From JABWAN01 sp041918175 (lineage in GTDB: Bacteria > Zhuqueibacterota > Zhuqueibacteria > Zhuqueibacterales > Zhuqueibacteraceae): a DNA stretch of 64,000 bases. The notes beneath the pieces are model-generated. The model worked only from the letters and a program-made list of their open reading frames with translations. It was not told the origin of the DNA and did no database searches. The position numbers and the translations under genes were made by a program. Shown here in pieces: positions 9,906-17,242 of this stretch (position 1 is its first letter; every line of letters starts with the position of its first letter). Where the stretch lies: NCBI GenBank assembly GCA_041918175.1, contig JAYRWE010000070.1, positions 24,777-88,776 of the forward strand. Direction: 5' to 3'.

Positions 9906-11277
9906 ACTTCATCGCGGCGGCACGCCTTTTCCATAAAAAGTACACCGGCACGCCGGCGAGTAGAATGCCGAGGCCGATCAATGTGTTCTCAGGATATTTG
10001 TAAACGCAGTTCAATACCACGAGCCAGCAAATCGCAACAAAGAACATCGTCGTGAAAGGATGGCCGGGAATTTTTGCTCCGTCCGCAGGCAGGGTTTGCT
10101 TTGCATGCGCAAGCTTTTCCCGGCGGCGAAAAACCCAAATACACGTCGCGCTCAATCCGAAAAAGATGAAGTCGCTCGACACGACGTAGTTGAGAATTTG
10201 ATCGTATCGTCCCCACTGCGCAATGAGAATGGCGATGAATCCTTGCAGCACAATGGCAACCACGGGCACGCGCGTTTGCGGATGAATCCACGCGACGCGC
10301 TTGAAGAACAAACGATCTTCGGCCATCGCAAAATACACGCGCGGCGCAGTGAGCATGCCCTGGCTCAAAAAGCCGAGCGTGGAAATCGTGATGCCGAGCG
10401 CGATAAACGTCGCGCCTTTTTCGCCGAGCACAAGCCGCATCACCGCGGAAGCGGGCGTCGTGGTTTGCGCCAAGCCGTTTGCGCCGAGCGCATGCACGCA
10501 CACAAAATTCACGGCGAGATACAGCGCGATGACGCCGAGCACGCCGAGCAACAACGCGCGCGGCAAATTTTTTCTCGGCTCTTTTATCTCCGCGGCAATG
10601 AAGTTCGAAGTTTGCCAGCCGCCGTAGGCGAAAAGCACGGGAATCATGGCCGCGCCCATAGCCATGAACAAATCAAAGCTCACGGGTTGATCGAGCGCCG
10701 GCGTGAAAGTAAATTGCGAATCATCCACGAGCAACCAGCCGCAAAGCACGAGCGTGATAATTGCGAGCGCTTTCAAAACCATCAATGCGCTTTGCACGCT
10801 CGCGCCCACGCGCACGCCGAGGCAATTCACGATCACGAGCGCCACCAGCGTGACGGTCGCAATCGTTTTGTCGGAAAAAGGCAATTGCGTGAGTTCGATG
10901 AAATAGCGCCCGAACGTGACCGCGACCGCGGCCATGCCGCCGCTTTGAATGACGAGCAACAAACCCCAGCCATAGAGAAATGCGACGAGCGGATGATAAG
11001 CCTCGCGCAGATACGCATATTGCCCGCCCACTTGCGGCAAACGCGCGGCAAGCTCGGCATAGATATACGCGCCTGCGAGCGCAACGAATCCGCCGAGCAA
11101 CCACGCGCCGAGAATCAACACGGGCGTGTGAACTTGCGTGGCAACAACGTAAGGGTTCATGAATATGCCGGAGCCGATGATGCCGCCCATGACGAGCATG
11201 GTGGCGTCAAAGAGGCCGAGGCGTTGGGCGAGGTGAGGCGAGGGAGCAGACGCGGAAGCGGAGGGCATTTGGTTCAA
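9904..11277 (-). CDS. APC superfamily amino acid permease
   Basis: 457 residues with about twelve membrane helices. The first helix carries GGIIGSGIFMNP, the substrate-binding glycine motif of the amino acid-polyamine-organocation family. Such proteins import or exchange amino acids across the inner membrane. The short N-terminal leader rich in Ser/Ala precedes helix 1. The gene follows the DUF433 gene on the same strand with a 49-base gap. Substrate unknown; the LAT/YfnA-like subgroup is the best guess. Confidence 0.9.
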   Translation of the reverse strand: MNQMPSASASAPSPHLAQRLGLFDATMLVMGGIIGSGIFMNPYVVATQVHTPVLILGAWLLGGFVALAGAYIYAELAARLPQVGGQYAYLREAYHPLVAFLYGWGLLLVIQSGGMAAVAVTFGRYFIELTQLPFSDKTIATVTLVALVIVNCLGVRVGASVQSALMVLKALAIITLVLCGWLLVDDSQFTFTPALDQPVSFDLFMAMGAAMIPVLFAYGGWQTSNFIAAEIKEPRKNLPRALLLGVLGVIALYLAVNFVCVHALGANGLAQTTTPASAVMRLVLGEKGATFIALGITISTLGFLSQGMLTAPRVYFAMAEDRLFFKRVAWIHPQTRVPVVAIVLQGFIAILIAQWGRYDQILNYVVSSDFIFFGLSATCIWVFRRREKLAHAKQTLPADGAKIPGHPFTTMFFVAICWLVVLNCVYKYPENTLIGLGILLAGVPVYFLWKRRAAAMK

Positions 11278-11326
11278 GGCAGAACCTCGGAAGGAGTGTG
11301 AGGTGAGGAACCAAAGATTGGGAATC

Positions 11327-11557
11327 TCATGCTACGGCGAGATGCGGCAACTTACGCTCACGCACGGCTTCTGCCGCATAGCGCAAAGCCTCGCGCAGAT
11401 CTTCCGGCTCAAGATCAGGATATGTTTGCAAAATTTCTTCTTCGCTCATGCGCTCGGCAATCATGCCGACGACGGTCGCGACCGGAATTCGCAGCGCGCG
11501 AATGCAAGGCACGCCGCCCATTTGTTTGGGATTGACCGTGATGCGAGCGAGCTTCAT
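11327..11557 (-). CDS. DUF433 domain protein (antitoxin-like)
   Basis: 76 residues, nearly all one DUF433 domain: an N-terminal strand region (ITVNPKQMGGVPCIRALRIP) and a winged-helix part (ILQTYPDLEPEDLREALRYA). DUF433 proteins often act as antitoxins of DUF5615 PIN-like toxins, and a second copy at 26585 has such a partner. No DUF5615 gene lies next to this one, so it is an orphan here. Confidence 0.85.
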   Translation of the reverse strand: MKLARITVNPKQMGGVPCIRALRIPVATVVGMIAERMSEEEILQTYPDLEPEDLREALRYAAEAVRERKLPHLAVA

Positions 11558-11641
11558 GGTATGGCCCTGCGAATTTTATCAGCAAAAATTGCCGTCTCAA
11601 AATAGAAAAGCCCCGCGCCGAGAGCAAATACTTTTTTGCGC

Positions 11642-12283
11642 TCACAGGTTTGCTCTTTTCCAACACGCCTCAAAAAATTCCTGCGGCGCGTGATAATACT
11701 TTTCCAAGTCGGATTTTTTATAACACACGAGGTTGTAGACTTGAAACAAACGCATCGGCGTTTTCTTCGTCGGCGCCAAAGGCCGCGGACGATACTTCAT
11801 GATTTCAAAATGCAGATGATCGAATTGCCAACCGTATTTGTTCAACTCCTTTTTGGTCATAAAACGCCCGATGGGCGTGAAGGGATCGACGGTATCGCCG
11901 ACAACGACAGTTAAACCGGCGATGTGCTCATACACGGTCCACACCGTATCGTTGCCGCTTGAAGCATGCTCGACGATGAGTTGAGCGAACGGACCGTCGT
12001 CGCGTTGGCTAATTACGACGCCGCGCGCTGCGGGAAAGATCGGCTCGTTTTCATAGTTATCGCCGGGGCGCATGAAGTCCGTCGCCGTGTGATAATGCGC
12101 GGGCACGGCCGGTCGCGCCTTGCGCATCAAACCGAACGCGCCGATTTGCGTGAGCCGCACGTGCTCCCACGATTGGCGGCTCGCGAAATTAACGGGCAAA
12201 TACCACTCGCATGAAGCGCGCGCGGAGTGTGGAAGAAGAGCGAGAAGGCAGATAAAAAACGAGCACAGTTTAGTCACATGCAC
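11642..12283 (-). CDS. M23 family metallopeptidase (LytM-like), secreted
   Basis: 213 residues with an N-terminal signal peptide (hydrophobic FFICLLALL, cleavage near SARASC). The zinc site is recognisable as HTATD near residue 66 and HLHFE near residue 159, the HxxxD/HxH pattern of M23 peptidases. These cut peptidoglycan cross-bridges or activate amidases in the periplasm. GTG at 12283 is the furthest start and GTG at 12277 is also possible. It lies on the same strand as the DUF433 gene. Confidence 0.82.
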   Translation of the reverse strand: MHVTKLCSFFICLLALLPHSARASCEWYLPVNFASRQSWEHVRLTQIGAFGLMRKARPAVPAHYHTATDFMRPGDNYENEPIFPAARGVVISQRDDGPFAQLIVEHASSGNDTVWTVYEHIAGLTVVVGDTVDPFTPIGRFMTKKELNKYGWQFDHLHFEIMKYRPRPLAPTKKTPMRLFQVYNLVCYKKSDLEKYYHAPQEFFEACWKRANL

Positions 12284-12352
12284 GCCCTCAGGGAAAATTT
12301 AGTGTCTCTCGAGTCGAATCAGTGCAAAAAGAACAAAATTTCTCCGCCGAGC

Positions 12353-12461
12353 GACGCCGAGGTCACCGGGTCTCACTGAAAAAGGCCATCCTTCGGCGAC
12401 ACTCGGTGACTTCGACGAATTTCGGTTGAAAAGCTTTTCGCGTTTAGCTTCGGCTTGTCCG
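12353..12461. repeat. Palindromic repeat, left flank of SulP gene
   Basis: Positions 12355-12383 and 12393-12414 form an imperfect hairpin (GCCGAGGTCACCGGGT against CACTCGGTGACTTCG). The stretch 12391-12461 recurs in inverted orientation at 14621-14690 beyond the SulP gene, with TCGGCGACACTCGGTGACTT and CGGCTTGTCCG conserved. Confidence 0.7.
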
Positions 12462-12536
12462 GGTTATGATGAATGCTGCGGATTAAGCTACTTTGAAGTA
12501 ACATACTTTGAAGTATCTTGTGGCGCAAGTTGATTT

Positions 12537-14276
12537 TCAAGCCGCAGGCTCTTTTGCCCACTGTTGCGCTGGCGCGGTGTGCGCGCTTGCGCTCGGCAAT
12601 CCCAAAATCTCGCGCGCACGATTCAAAGCGTGATCGATATCGCGAAAGATATTTTTCCTGCCGATCTTTTCCAACAGCGGCGAGCGGCGCAGCGCGTGCA
12701 ACGGCTGGCGGCGAATGCCGGCGAGAATGATTTGCGTGCCCTCTTTGCGCGCCTTGTCGCACACATCTTCAAGTACGCGCAAGCCCGTGGCGTCGATTGC
12801 AGGCACGTGGCGCATGCGCAGAATCAACACGCGCGGCGGCTTCGCCACGCGGCGCAATGCGTCTTTGAATTTCTCCGCAGCGCCAAAGAAGAACGGCCCG
12901 TTGATCTCAAACACTTCCACGCCAGCGGGCACTTCGCGTCTTGCAATCGCTTTCGGATCGCGCAGCACTGCATCTTCCTCTTCTTCATCGTCGATCACAC
13001 CATTAGTCACAAACCCCACTTGCGTGGCCTGCGCCATGCGCCGCATGAACAAAAACGCGGCGAGCACCACGCCCACTTGAATCGCGACCGTGAGATCGAT
13101 GAGCACGGTGAGCAGAAACGTGATGAACAACACCGCCATGTCGCTGCGCGGACTGCTGCGCGCGATGTTGAGAAAGAGATGCCACTCGCTCATGTTGTAG
13201 GCCACGAAAATCAAAATCGCCGCGAGCGTGGCCATAGGAATCAGGCTCGCCCATTTGCCGAAGAAGAGCATGATGAGCAGAAGCGTGAGCGCGTGAATGA
13301 TTCCGGCAATCGGCGTGCGTCCGCCGTTCTTGATATTCGCTGCGGTGCGCGCGATCGCGCCCGTGGCCGGAATGCCGCCGAAGATCGGCGAGACGATGTT
13401 CGCCACGCCTTGCGCGATCAACTCCATATTCGAACGATGCCGCGTGCCCAACATGCCGTCCGCCACCACCGCGGAGAGCAGCGACTCGATTGCCGCGAGC
13501 AACGCAATCGTGATCGCCGGCGAAAACATTTTCGTAAACAGACTCCACGACAAGTCCGGCACATGCGGCTTGGGCAGCGAACTCGGCACTTCGCCGAAGC
13601 GGCTGCCGATGGTTTCCACAGGCAAATTAAAACCATGCACGAGCGCAGTCGCGACGATGATCGCCAGCAGCGAGCCGGGCACGCGCGGCGTCACCTTGGG
13701 CCAAAACACGATGATGCCGAGCGAAAGCAATGCAATGGCAATGGCGTAAACATTGAACGAAACGAAATGCTCGCCATACGCCAGCCACTTCTCGACAAAT
13801 TCCGCAGGCACATTTGCCATTTGCAAACCCAAGAAGTCGCGCACTTGCCCGGAAAAAATGATGAGCGCAATGCCCGTGGTGAAACCCACGGTGACGGGAT
13901 ACGGAATGTATTGAATCACCGCGCCGAGACGCGCGAAGCCCATCGCCAAAATCATAATGCCCGCGATGAACGTGGCGATCATCAAACCGTCATAGCCGTA
14001 TTGCTGCACGATGCCATACACGATCACGATGAACGCGCCCGTCGGCCCGCCGATTTGCACGCGACTGCCGCTGAGCGCGGAGATGAGGAAACCCGCGACA
14101 ATCGCGGTGTAAAGCCCCTGCTCCGGCTTCACGCCCGAGGCAATGGCAAACGCAATCGCAAGCGGCAACGCAATGATGCCGACGATCACGCCCGCGGTGA
14201 GGTCGTTCAGGAATTGTTTGCGCGTATAACCTTCGCGCAGAACCGTGATGAGCTTGGGCAATAAAAGAGAAGGCAT
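12537..14276 (-). CDS. SulP family anion transporter with STAS domain
   Basis: 579 residues. About the first 430 carry 10-14 membrane segments typical of SulP transporters (LTAGVIVGIIALPLAIAFAI, and GGIPATGAIARTAANIKNGG). A cytoplasmic STAS domain follows (about residues 445-560) with the motif MRHVPAIDATGLRVL. The family moves sulfate, bicarbonate or dicarboxylates by symport or exchange, and the substrate cannot be told from sequence alone. ATG start at 14276. Inverted copies of a palindromic repeat flank the gene on both sides. Confidence 0.93.
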   Translation of the reverse strand: MPSLLLPKLITVLREGYTRKQFLNDLTAGVIVGIIALPLAIAFAIASGVKPEQGLYTAIVAGFLISALSGSRVQIGGPTGAFIVIVYGIVQQYGYDGLMIATFIAGIMILAMGFARLGAVIQYIPYPVTVGFTTGIALIIFSGQVRDFLGLQMANVPAEFVEKWLAYGEHFVSFNVYAIAIALLSLGIIVFWPKVTPRVPGSLLAIIVATALVHGFNLPVETIGSRFGEVPSSLPKPHVPDLSWSLFTKMFSPAITIALLAAIESLLSAVVADGMLGTRHRSNMELIAQGVANIVSPIFGGIPATGAIARTAANIKNGGRTPIAGIIHALTLLLIMLFFGKWASLIPMATLAAILIFVAYNMSEWHLFLNIARSSPRSDMAVLFITFLLTVLIDLTVAIQVGVVLAAFLFMRRMAQATQVGFVTNGVIDDEEEEDAVLRDPKAIARREVPAGVEVFEINGPFFFGAAEKFKDALRRVAKPPRVLILRMRHVPAIDATGLRVLEDVCDKARKEGTQIILAGIRRQPLHALRRSPLLEKIGRKNIFRDIDHALNRAREILGLPSASAHTAPAQQWAKEPAA

Positions 14277-14787
14277 GAAAGATAATCCTTATCAAAGTTT
14301 TTCGTCCACTGAAAGTTCGTGAAGATATAAAATCGCGGCGCGTGACTCAACGCATTTTCACGTCATTTTTTGCGACGGCTTGCATATTTCGCTTTCGCGC
14401 AGTATGCTCGTGCCTGGGAGCATGCGCGCGTCGAATTTTTTTATGGCCCGTCGCTGCTCCACCGCAGTGTCATCGTTGCTTGTTTACCTGACTTTTATCT
14501 TTTCAAGCGAGGTGACTTCAAAGCGACGGCATCCCGCCGCCTGAAGTATATTTTCAAACCGTCCGTTGGTGATCAAAAAGTTAGAATTAAATCTGCGCTT
14601 GAAAAGCTAATCGCCTAACGCGGACAAGCCGCACCCAAACAGGAAAAGCCTATCCGCCGAACCTCGCCGAAGTCACCGAGTGTCGCCGAGAAAAACTTTC
14701 AGAATGTTATTCTGCGTTTGAAACGCTAATCGCATAGAGCCACGGCCCTGCCGTGGTTGAACTATTGACTAAACGAAAGCCTCAAAC
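14277..14787. other. Intergenic region with repeats, no gene
   Basis: About 510 bases between the divergent SulP and GNAT genes. I find no convincing coding frame. It contains two related segments, TCTGCGCTTGAAAAGCTAAT (14592) and TCTGCGTTTGAAACGCTAAT (14711), the right-hand copy of the SulP-flanking repeat, and a hairpin AGCCACGGCcctGCCGTGGTT at 14738-14758. Promoters for both genes should lie here but no clear pair was found. Confidence 0.6.
14621..14690. repeat. Palindromic repeat, right flank of SulP gene (inverted copy)
   Basis: This is the reverse complement, with some drift, of 12391-12461. CGGACAAGCCG (14621-14631) matches CGGCTTGTCCG (12451-12461), and CGAAGTCACCGAGTGTCGCC (from 14668) matches 12393-12414 inverted. 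Confidence 0.7.
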
Positions 14788-15567
14788 ATGATCCTCCGCC
14801 GCTTCAACTCACATGACGATTACCGCGCCTGCCTAGAATTACAAAAACAAACGTGGGGCGATAGCTTTGCCGAGTGCGTGCCGCCGTCATTGCTCCAAGT
14901 GAGCCAAAAGATCGGCGGCGTGGCTGCAGGTGCGTTCGATGAAAGCGGAGCCTTGCTCGGCTTTGTGTTCGGCTTGACGGGCGTGCAAGAGGGCAGGCTC
15001 GTGCATTGGTCTGACATGCTCGCCGTGCGGCCGGAATATCGCGACCGCGGCCTCGGCTTACAGTTGAAGCGCTATCAACAACAGCTCGTGCGCGAGCTCG
15101 GCGTCGAAAAAATTTTATGGACGTATGACCCGCTCGTGAGCCGCAACGCGCACTTGAATCTCAACCGTCTCGGCGCGGCCGTGACGGAGTATGTGCCCGA
15201 TATGTACGCGAGCGACGCCCCGGGCACGCTCAATCGCGGCTTGAGCATGGATCGTTTCATTGTCGCGTGGGATCTTTTTCAAACAAAAGAAGAAGAAGCC
15301 GAGCAACGCCTACAAAGCGCGCACGCACGTTTCAACTCAGCGCCGATTGTGAACGATCTCGCCGAACTCCCTCTTGCGGCGTTCGTGCGCGTGGAGATTC
15401 CGCATGATATTCAAGCCATGAAAGAGAAAGAGGAAACACGCGCGCAGGCCTGGCGCGCAAGCACGCGGCGGGCGTTCATGTTTTATCTCGAAAGGCAATA
15501 TCGGGTGGAAGGATTCTATCGCGAAGCGGACAGCGGAAGAGGTTTCTACGGTTTGACAACCGCATGA
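14788..15567 (+). CDS. GNAT family N-acetyltransferase (COG3375-like)
   Basis: 259 residues with one GNAT domain in the first ~150. The acetyl-CoA loop is RDRGLGLQLK (R/QxxGxG/A type), preceded by the strand WSDMLAVRPEYR. The length and the NxNRLGA segment resemble the predicted acetyltransferases of COG3375 rather than ribosomal RimI types. Target unknown. ATG start at 14788, 29 bases after a palindromic hairpin. Confidence 0.78.
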   Translation: MILRRFNSHDDYRACLELQKQTWGDSFAECVPPSLLQVSQKIGGVAAGAFDESGALLGFVFGLTGVQEGRLVHWSDMLAVRPEYRDRGLGLQLKRYQQQLVRELGVEKILWTYDPLVSRNAHLNLNRLGAAVTEYVPDMYASDAPGTLNRGLSMDRFIVAWDLFQTKEEEAEQRLQSAHARFNSAPIVNDLAELPLAAFVRVEIPHDIQAMKEKEETRAQAWRASTRRAFMFYLERQYRVEGFYREADSGRGFYGLTTA

Positions 15568-15579
15568 CTTTTTTTGATC

Positions 15580-15648
15580 AGCCACGGCTTGGCCGTGGCT
15601 TTGGCTTTTCATCAACACAAAAAAGAAAGCCACGACCAAGTCGTGGCT
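15580..15648. terminator. Two tandem hairpins between convergent genes
   Basis: AGCCACGGC/GCCGTGGCT (15580-15600) and AGCCACGAC/GTCGTGGCT (15628-15648) are two perfect 9-base stems. They sit between the convergent GNAT gene and the zinc-ribbon gene, so they may end transcription both ways. They also belong to a repeat type seen at 14738 and, more weakly, near 62750. Confidence 0.55.
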
Positions 15649-15656
15649 TAACGCAA

Positions 15657-15842
15657 TCACCACTCACATTCCTTTCCGCAACGCTTGCAGGAATATGGGC
15701 CAAGCACGACGCCGTCAATGGTGAAAACCGCGTGCTCAAACTTGCGATGCCCGCAGCGTGGACAAGCCTGCCGCATTATCTGGCGAAACCACACCGCAAG
15801 TCCGAAGAACAGCGCCGCGAACAGCAGCCCGATCCAAATCAT
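15657..15842 (-). CDS. Small membrane-anchored zinc-ribbon protein
   Basis: 61 residues from ATG 15842. One N-terminal membrane helix (MIWIGLLFAALFFGLAVWF) is followed by two cysteine pairs, CPRCGHRK and CKRCGKECEW, which should bind one zinc. The frame is open further upstream, but that part overlaps the preceding gene and has no start support. It lies 8 bases after the YjbQ-like gene on the same strand, so both are probably one transcript. No function is known to me. Confidence 0.6.
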   Translation of the reverse strand: MIWIGLLFAALFFGLAVWFRQIMRQACPRCGHRKFEHAVFTIDGVVLGPYSCKRCGKECEW

Positions 15843-15850
15843 GGCGCGCC

Positions 15851-16954
15851 TCAATTGAACCGCGAAATCACAATCTCCAAATTGCGCGTGTGCTTTACGG
15901 CTTGCTGCCATTGCACCAAGATCGGGCTTTGATATGTGCCCTGCACGATGCGACCGCGGCCCTCGTTTTTCTCGTCCGTAATCAACAAGCTCACATGGCG
16001 CTTCATGCGCAGAAATCTTTCCGCGGGCACGCGAATAAACGTCGAGAGAATTTTTTCCACCACCGACTCGCTCACGCCGAACGCGTCCATCAGCTCATTA
16101 AAGAAATGCACGAAGTCGTACTTCGCATAGTCAATAGTTTTGCCGGGAATGGCTTTGGGATCGCGCAACATGTGTTTGCTTTGCTGCGCCATGAACTTGA
16201 ACGGATTGCGCAACACTTCCGCGAGATCGTGCCGCATGAGCAGCGTTTCATATTCATTCACGGTGAGGCCCGCGTGCCGCTCGCTCGAAGGCAGCGAAAT
16301 ATCCACGCGACCTTTTTCCACGCCGGCTTGCGCCACCCACGCTTCGATCTGCTCAATGAAACCGAGGCGCGGATCTTTGAGATTCACGGAATCGATGAGA
16401 TGCTTTGACATCGGCAATGCGATCTGTCCGCGATGCGCCACTTCCTCGCCGTTGTAAGCGAGCACGCGCGTTTGCCGCCGCCGGCTGCCCGCCTCGTGCG
16501 TGCCGTCGAGATCGATAAAATACACCGGCGTGCCGGGACGATTGACGTACGTCACGCAATTTTTCAAACCCGAGCTGATGAAGGTCAAATGCGAGTCGCC
16601 ATTCTTCGGTTCGCATTTGCGCTGATCCTCGGTCAGCTCCAAACGATATTCCATTTGATCGTGGCGATAATCGGCCTCGGGCGGGAAGAGTTTTTGAAAC
16701 GCGCGAATGAACGGCGTCACGTGCTCGGAGCTGTGCTTCAAGCGCGCGCAAAAACTCTGTTCGAGATAACCGGCCGTGGTGTGATAGGAACAATACAAGG
16801 CCTTGCGATACTGCGATAGCAAATCGCCGCACTCGTGGGCAAGACGTTGGGCGACATTGATTACATCAAAACGCGCACGCGGCACGAGCGCCAGGGTGAC
16901 TTCCGTGGGCTGCAACGACATTCCAGCTCTCCAATTGCCAGGTGAGTATTGCAT
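15851..16954 (-). CDS. YjbQ/UPF0047-like domain fused to unknown C-terminal domain
   Basis: 367 residues. The first ~185 resemble the YjbQ (UPF0047) family: SYHTTAGYLEQ matches the HTSA-type strand, DYRHDQMEYR the Y-H/E-HD motif, GDSHLTFISSG the SHIKSS motif and FIDLDGTHEAGSRRR the terminal strand. YjbQ proteins are small (~138 residues) and have weak thiamine-phosphate-synthase activity. Here the domain carries an inserted loop and an extra ~180-residue C-terminal part I do not recognise, which is rich in charged helices. In-frame ATGs at 16954 and 16921 are both possible starts. The domain call comes from reading motifs only. Confidence 0.6.
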   Translation of the reverse strand: MQYSPGNWRAGMSLQPTEVTLALVPRARFDVINVAQRLAHECGDLLSQYRKALYCSYHTTAGYLEQSFCARLKHSSEHVTPFIRAFQKLFPPEADYRHDQMEYRLELTEDQRKCEPKNGDSHLTFISSGLKNCVTYVNRPGTPVYFIDLDGTHEAGSRRRQTRVLAYNGEEVAHRGQIALPMSKHLIDSVNLKDPRLGFIEQIEAWVAQAGVEKGRVDISLPSSERHAGLTVNEYETLLMRHDLAEVLRNPFKFMAQQSKHMLRDPKAIPGKTIDYAKYDFVHFFNELMDAFGVSESVVEKILSTFIRVPAERFLRMKRHVSLLITDEKNEGRGRIVQGTYQSPILVQWQQAVKHTRNLEIVISRFN

Positions 16955-17089
16955 CTCCGTTGACTCCTTTGTTTCAAAACAAACGGCGCGAAAATAGGAG
17001 TTCTCCCCTGCAATGTCAAGGCGAACTTCCTCGGCTTGCGTTCGGGTTTTGCAATGTGTACTTTAATTCTACTACAACAGATCGGCTTT

Positions 17090-17158
17090 TTTGCCCACGA
17101 AATACACGAAGCACACGAAAAAATCCTTTTCGCGTTTTTCGTGTGTTTCGTGGGCAAA
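17090..17158. repeat. Hairpin of CACGAA-type repeat
   Basis: TTTGCCCACGAAATACACGA (from 17090) continues through GCACACGAAAAA and pairs with TTTTTCGTGTGTTTCGTGGG (17135-17154) plus CAAA. The left arm has one extra CACGAA-like unit. The repeat lies between the divergent YjbQ-like and HsdR-like genes. A degenerate half-copy (GTTTCGCGGGCAG) occurs near 24040. Confidence 0.65.
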
Positions 17159-17242
17159 GTTTAAATCTCTCTCTTGGTAGAATTCGTTCATGCGCGTTTT
17201 GGAAATGTTCTCCAAACGCGACAACTCTCCTCAAGCATTTTT

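Noticed and set aside
10060..11301. Plus-strand open frame opposite the APC permease
   Set aside because: The minus strand has twelve hydrophobic helices and family motifs; the opposite reading has none.
12564..14264. Long plus-strand open frame opposite the SulP gene
   Set aside because: It is rich in His/Arg/Asp as expected from reading a G+C-biased gene backwards, while the minus strand encodes intact SulP and STAS domains.
14370..14618. 82-residue open frame between SulP and GNAT genes
   Set aside because: It lacks homology and a ribosome-binding site and runs into repeat sequence.
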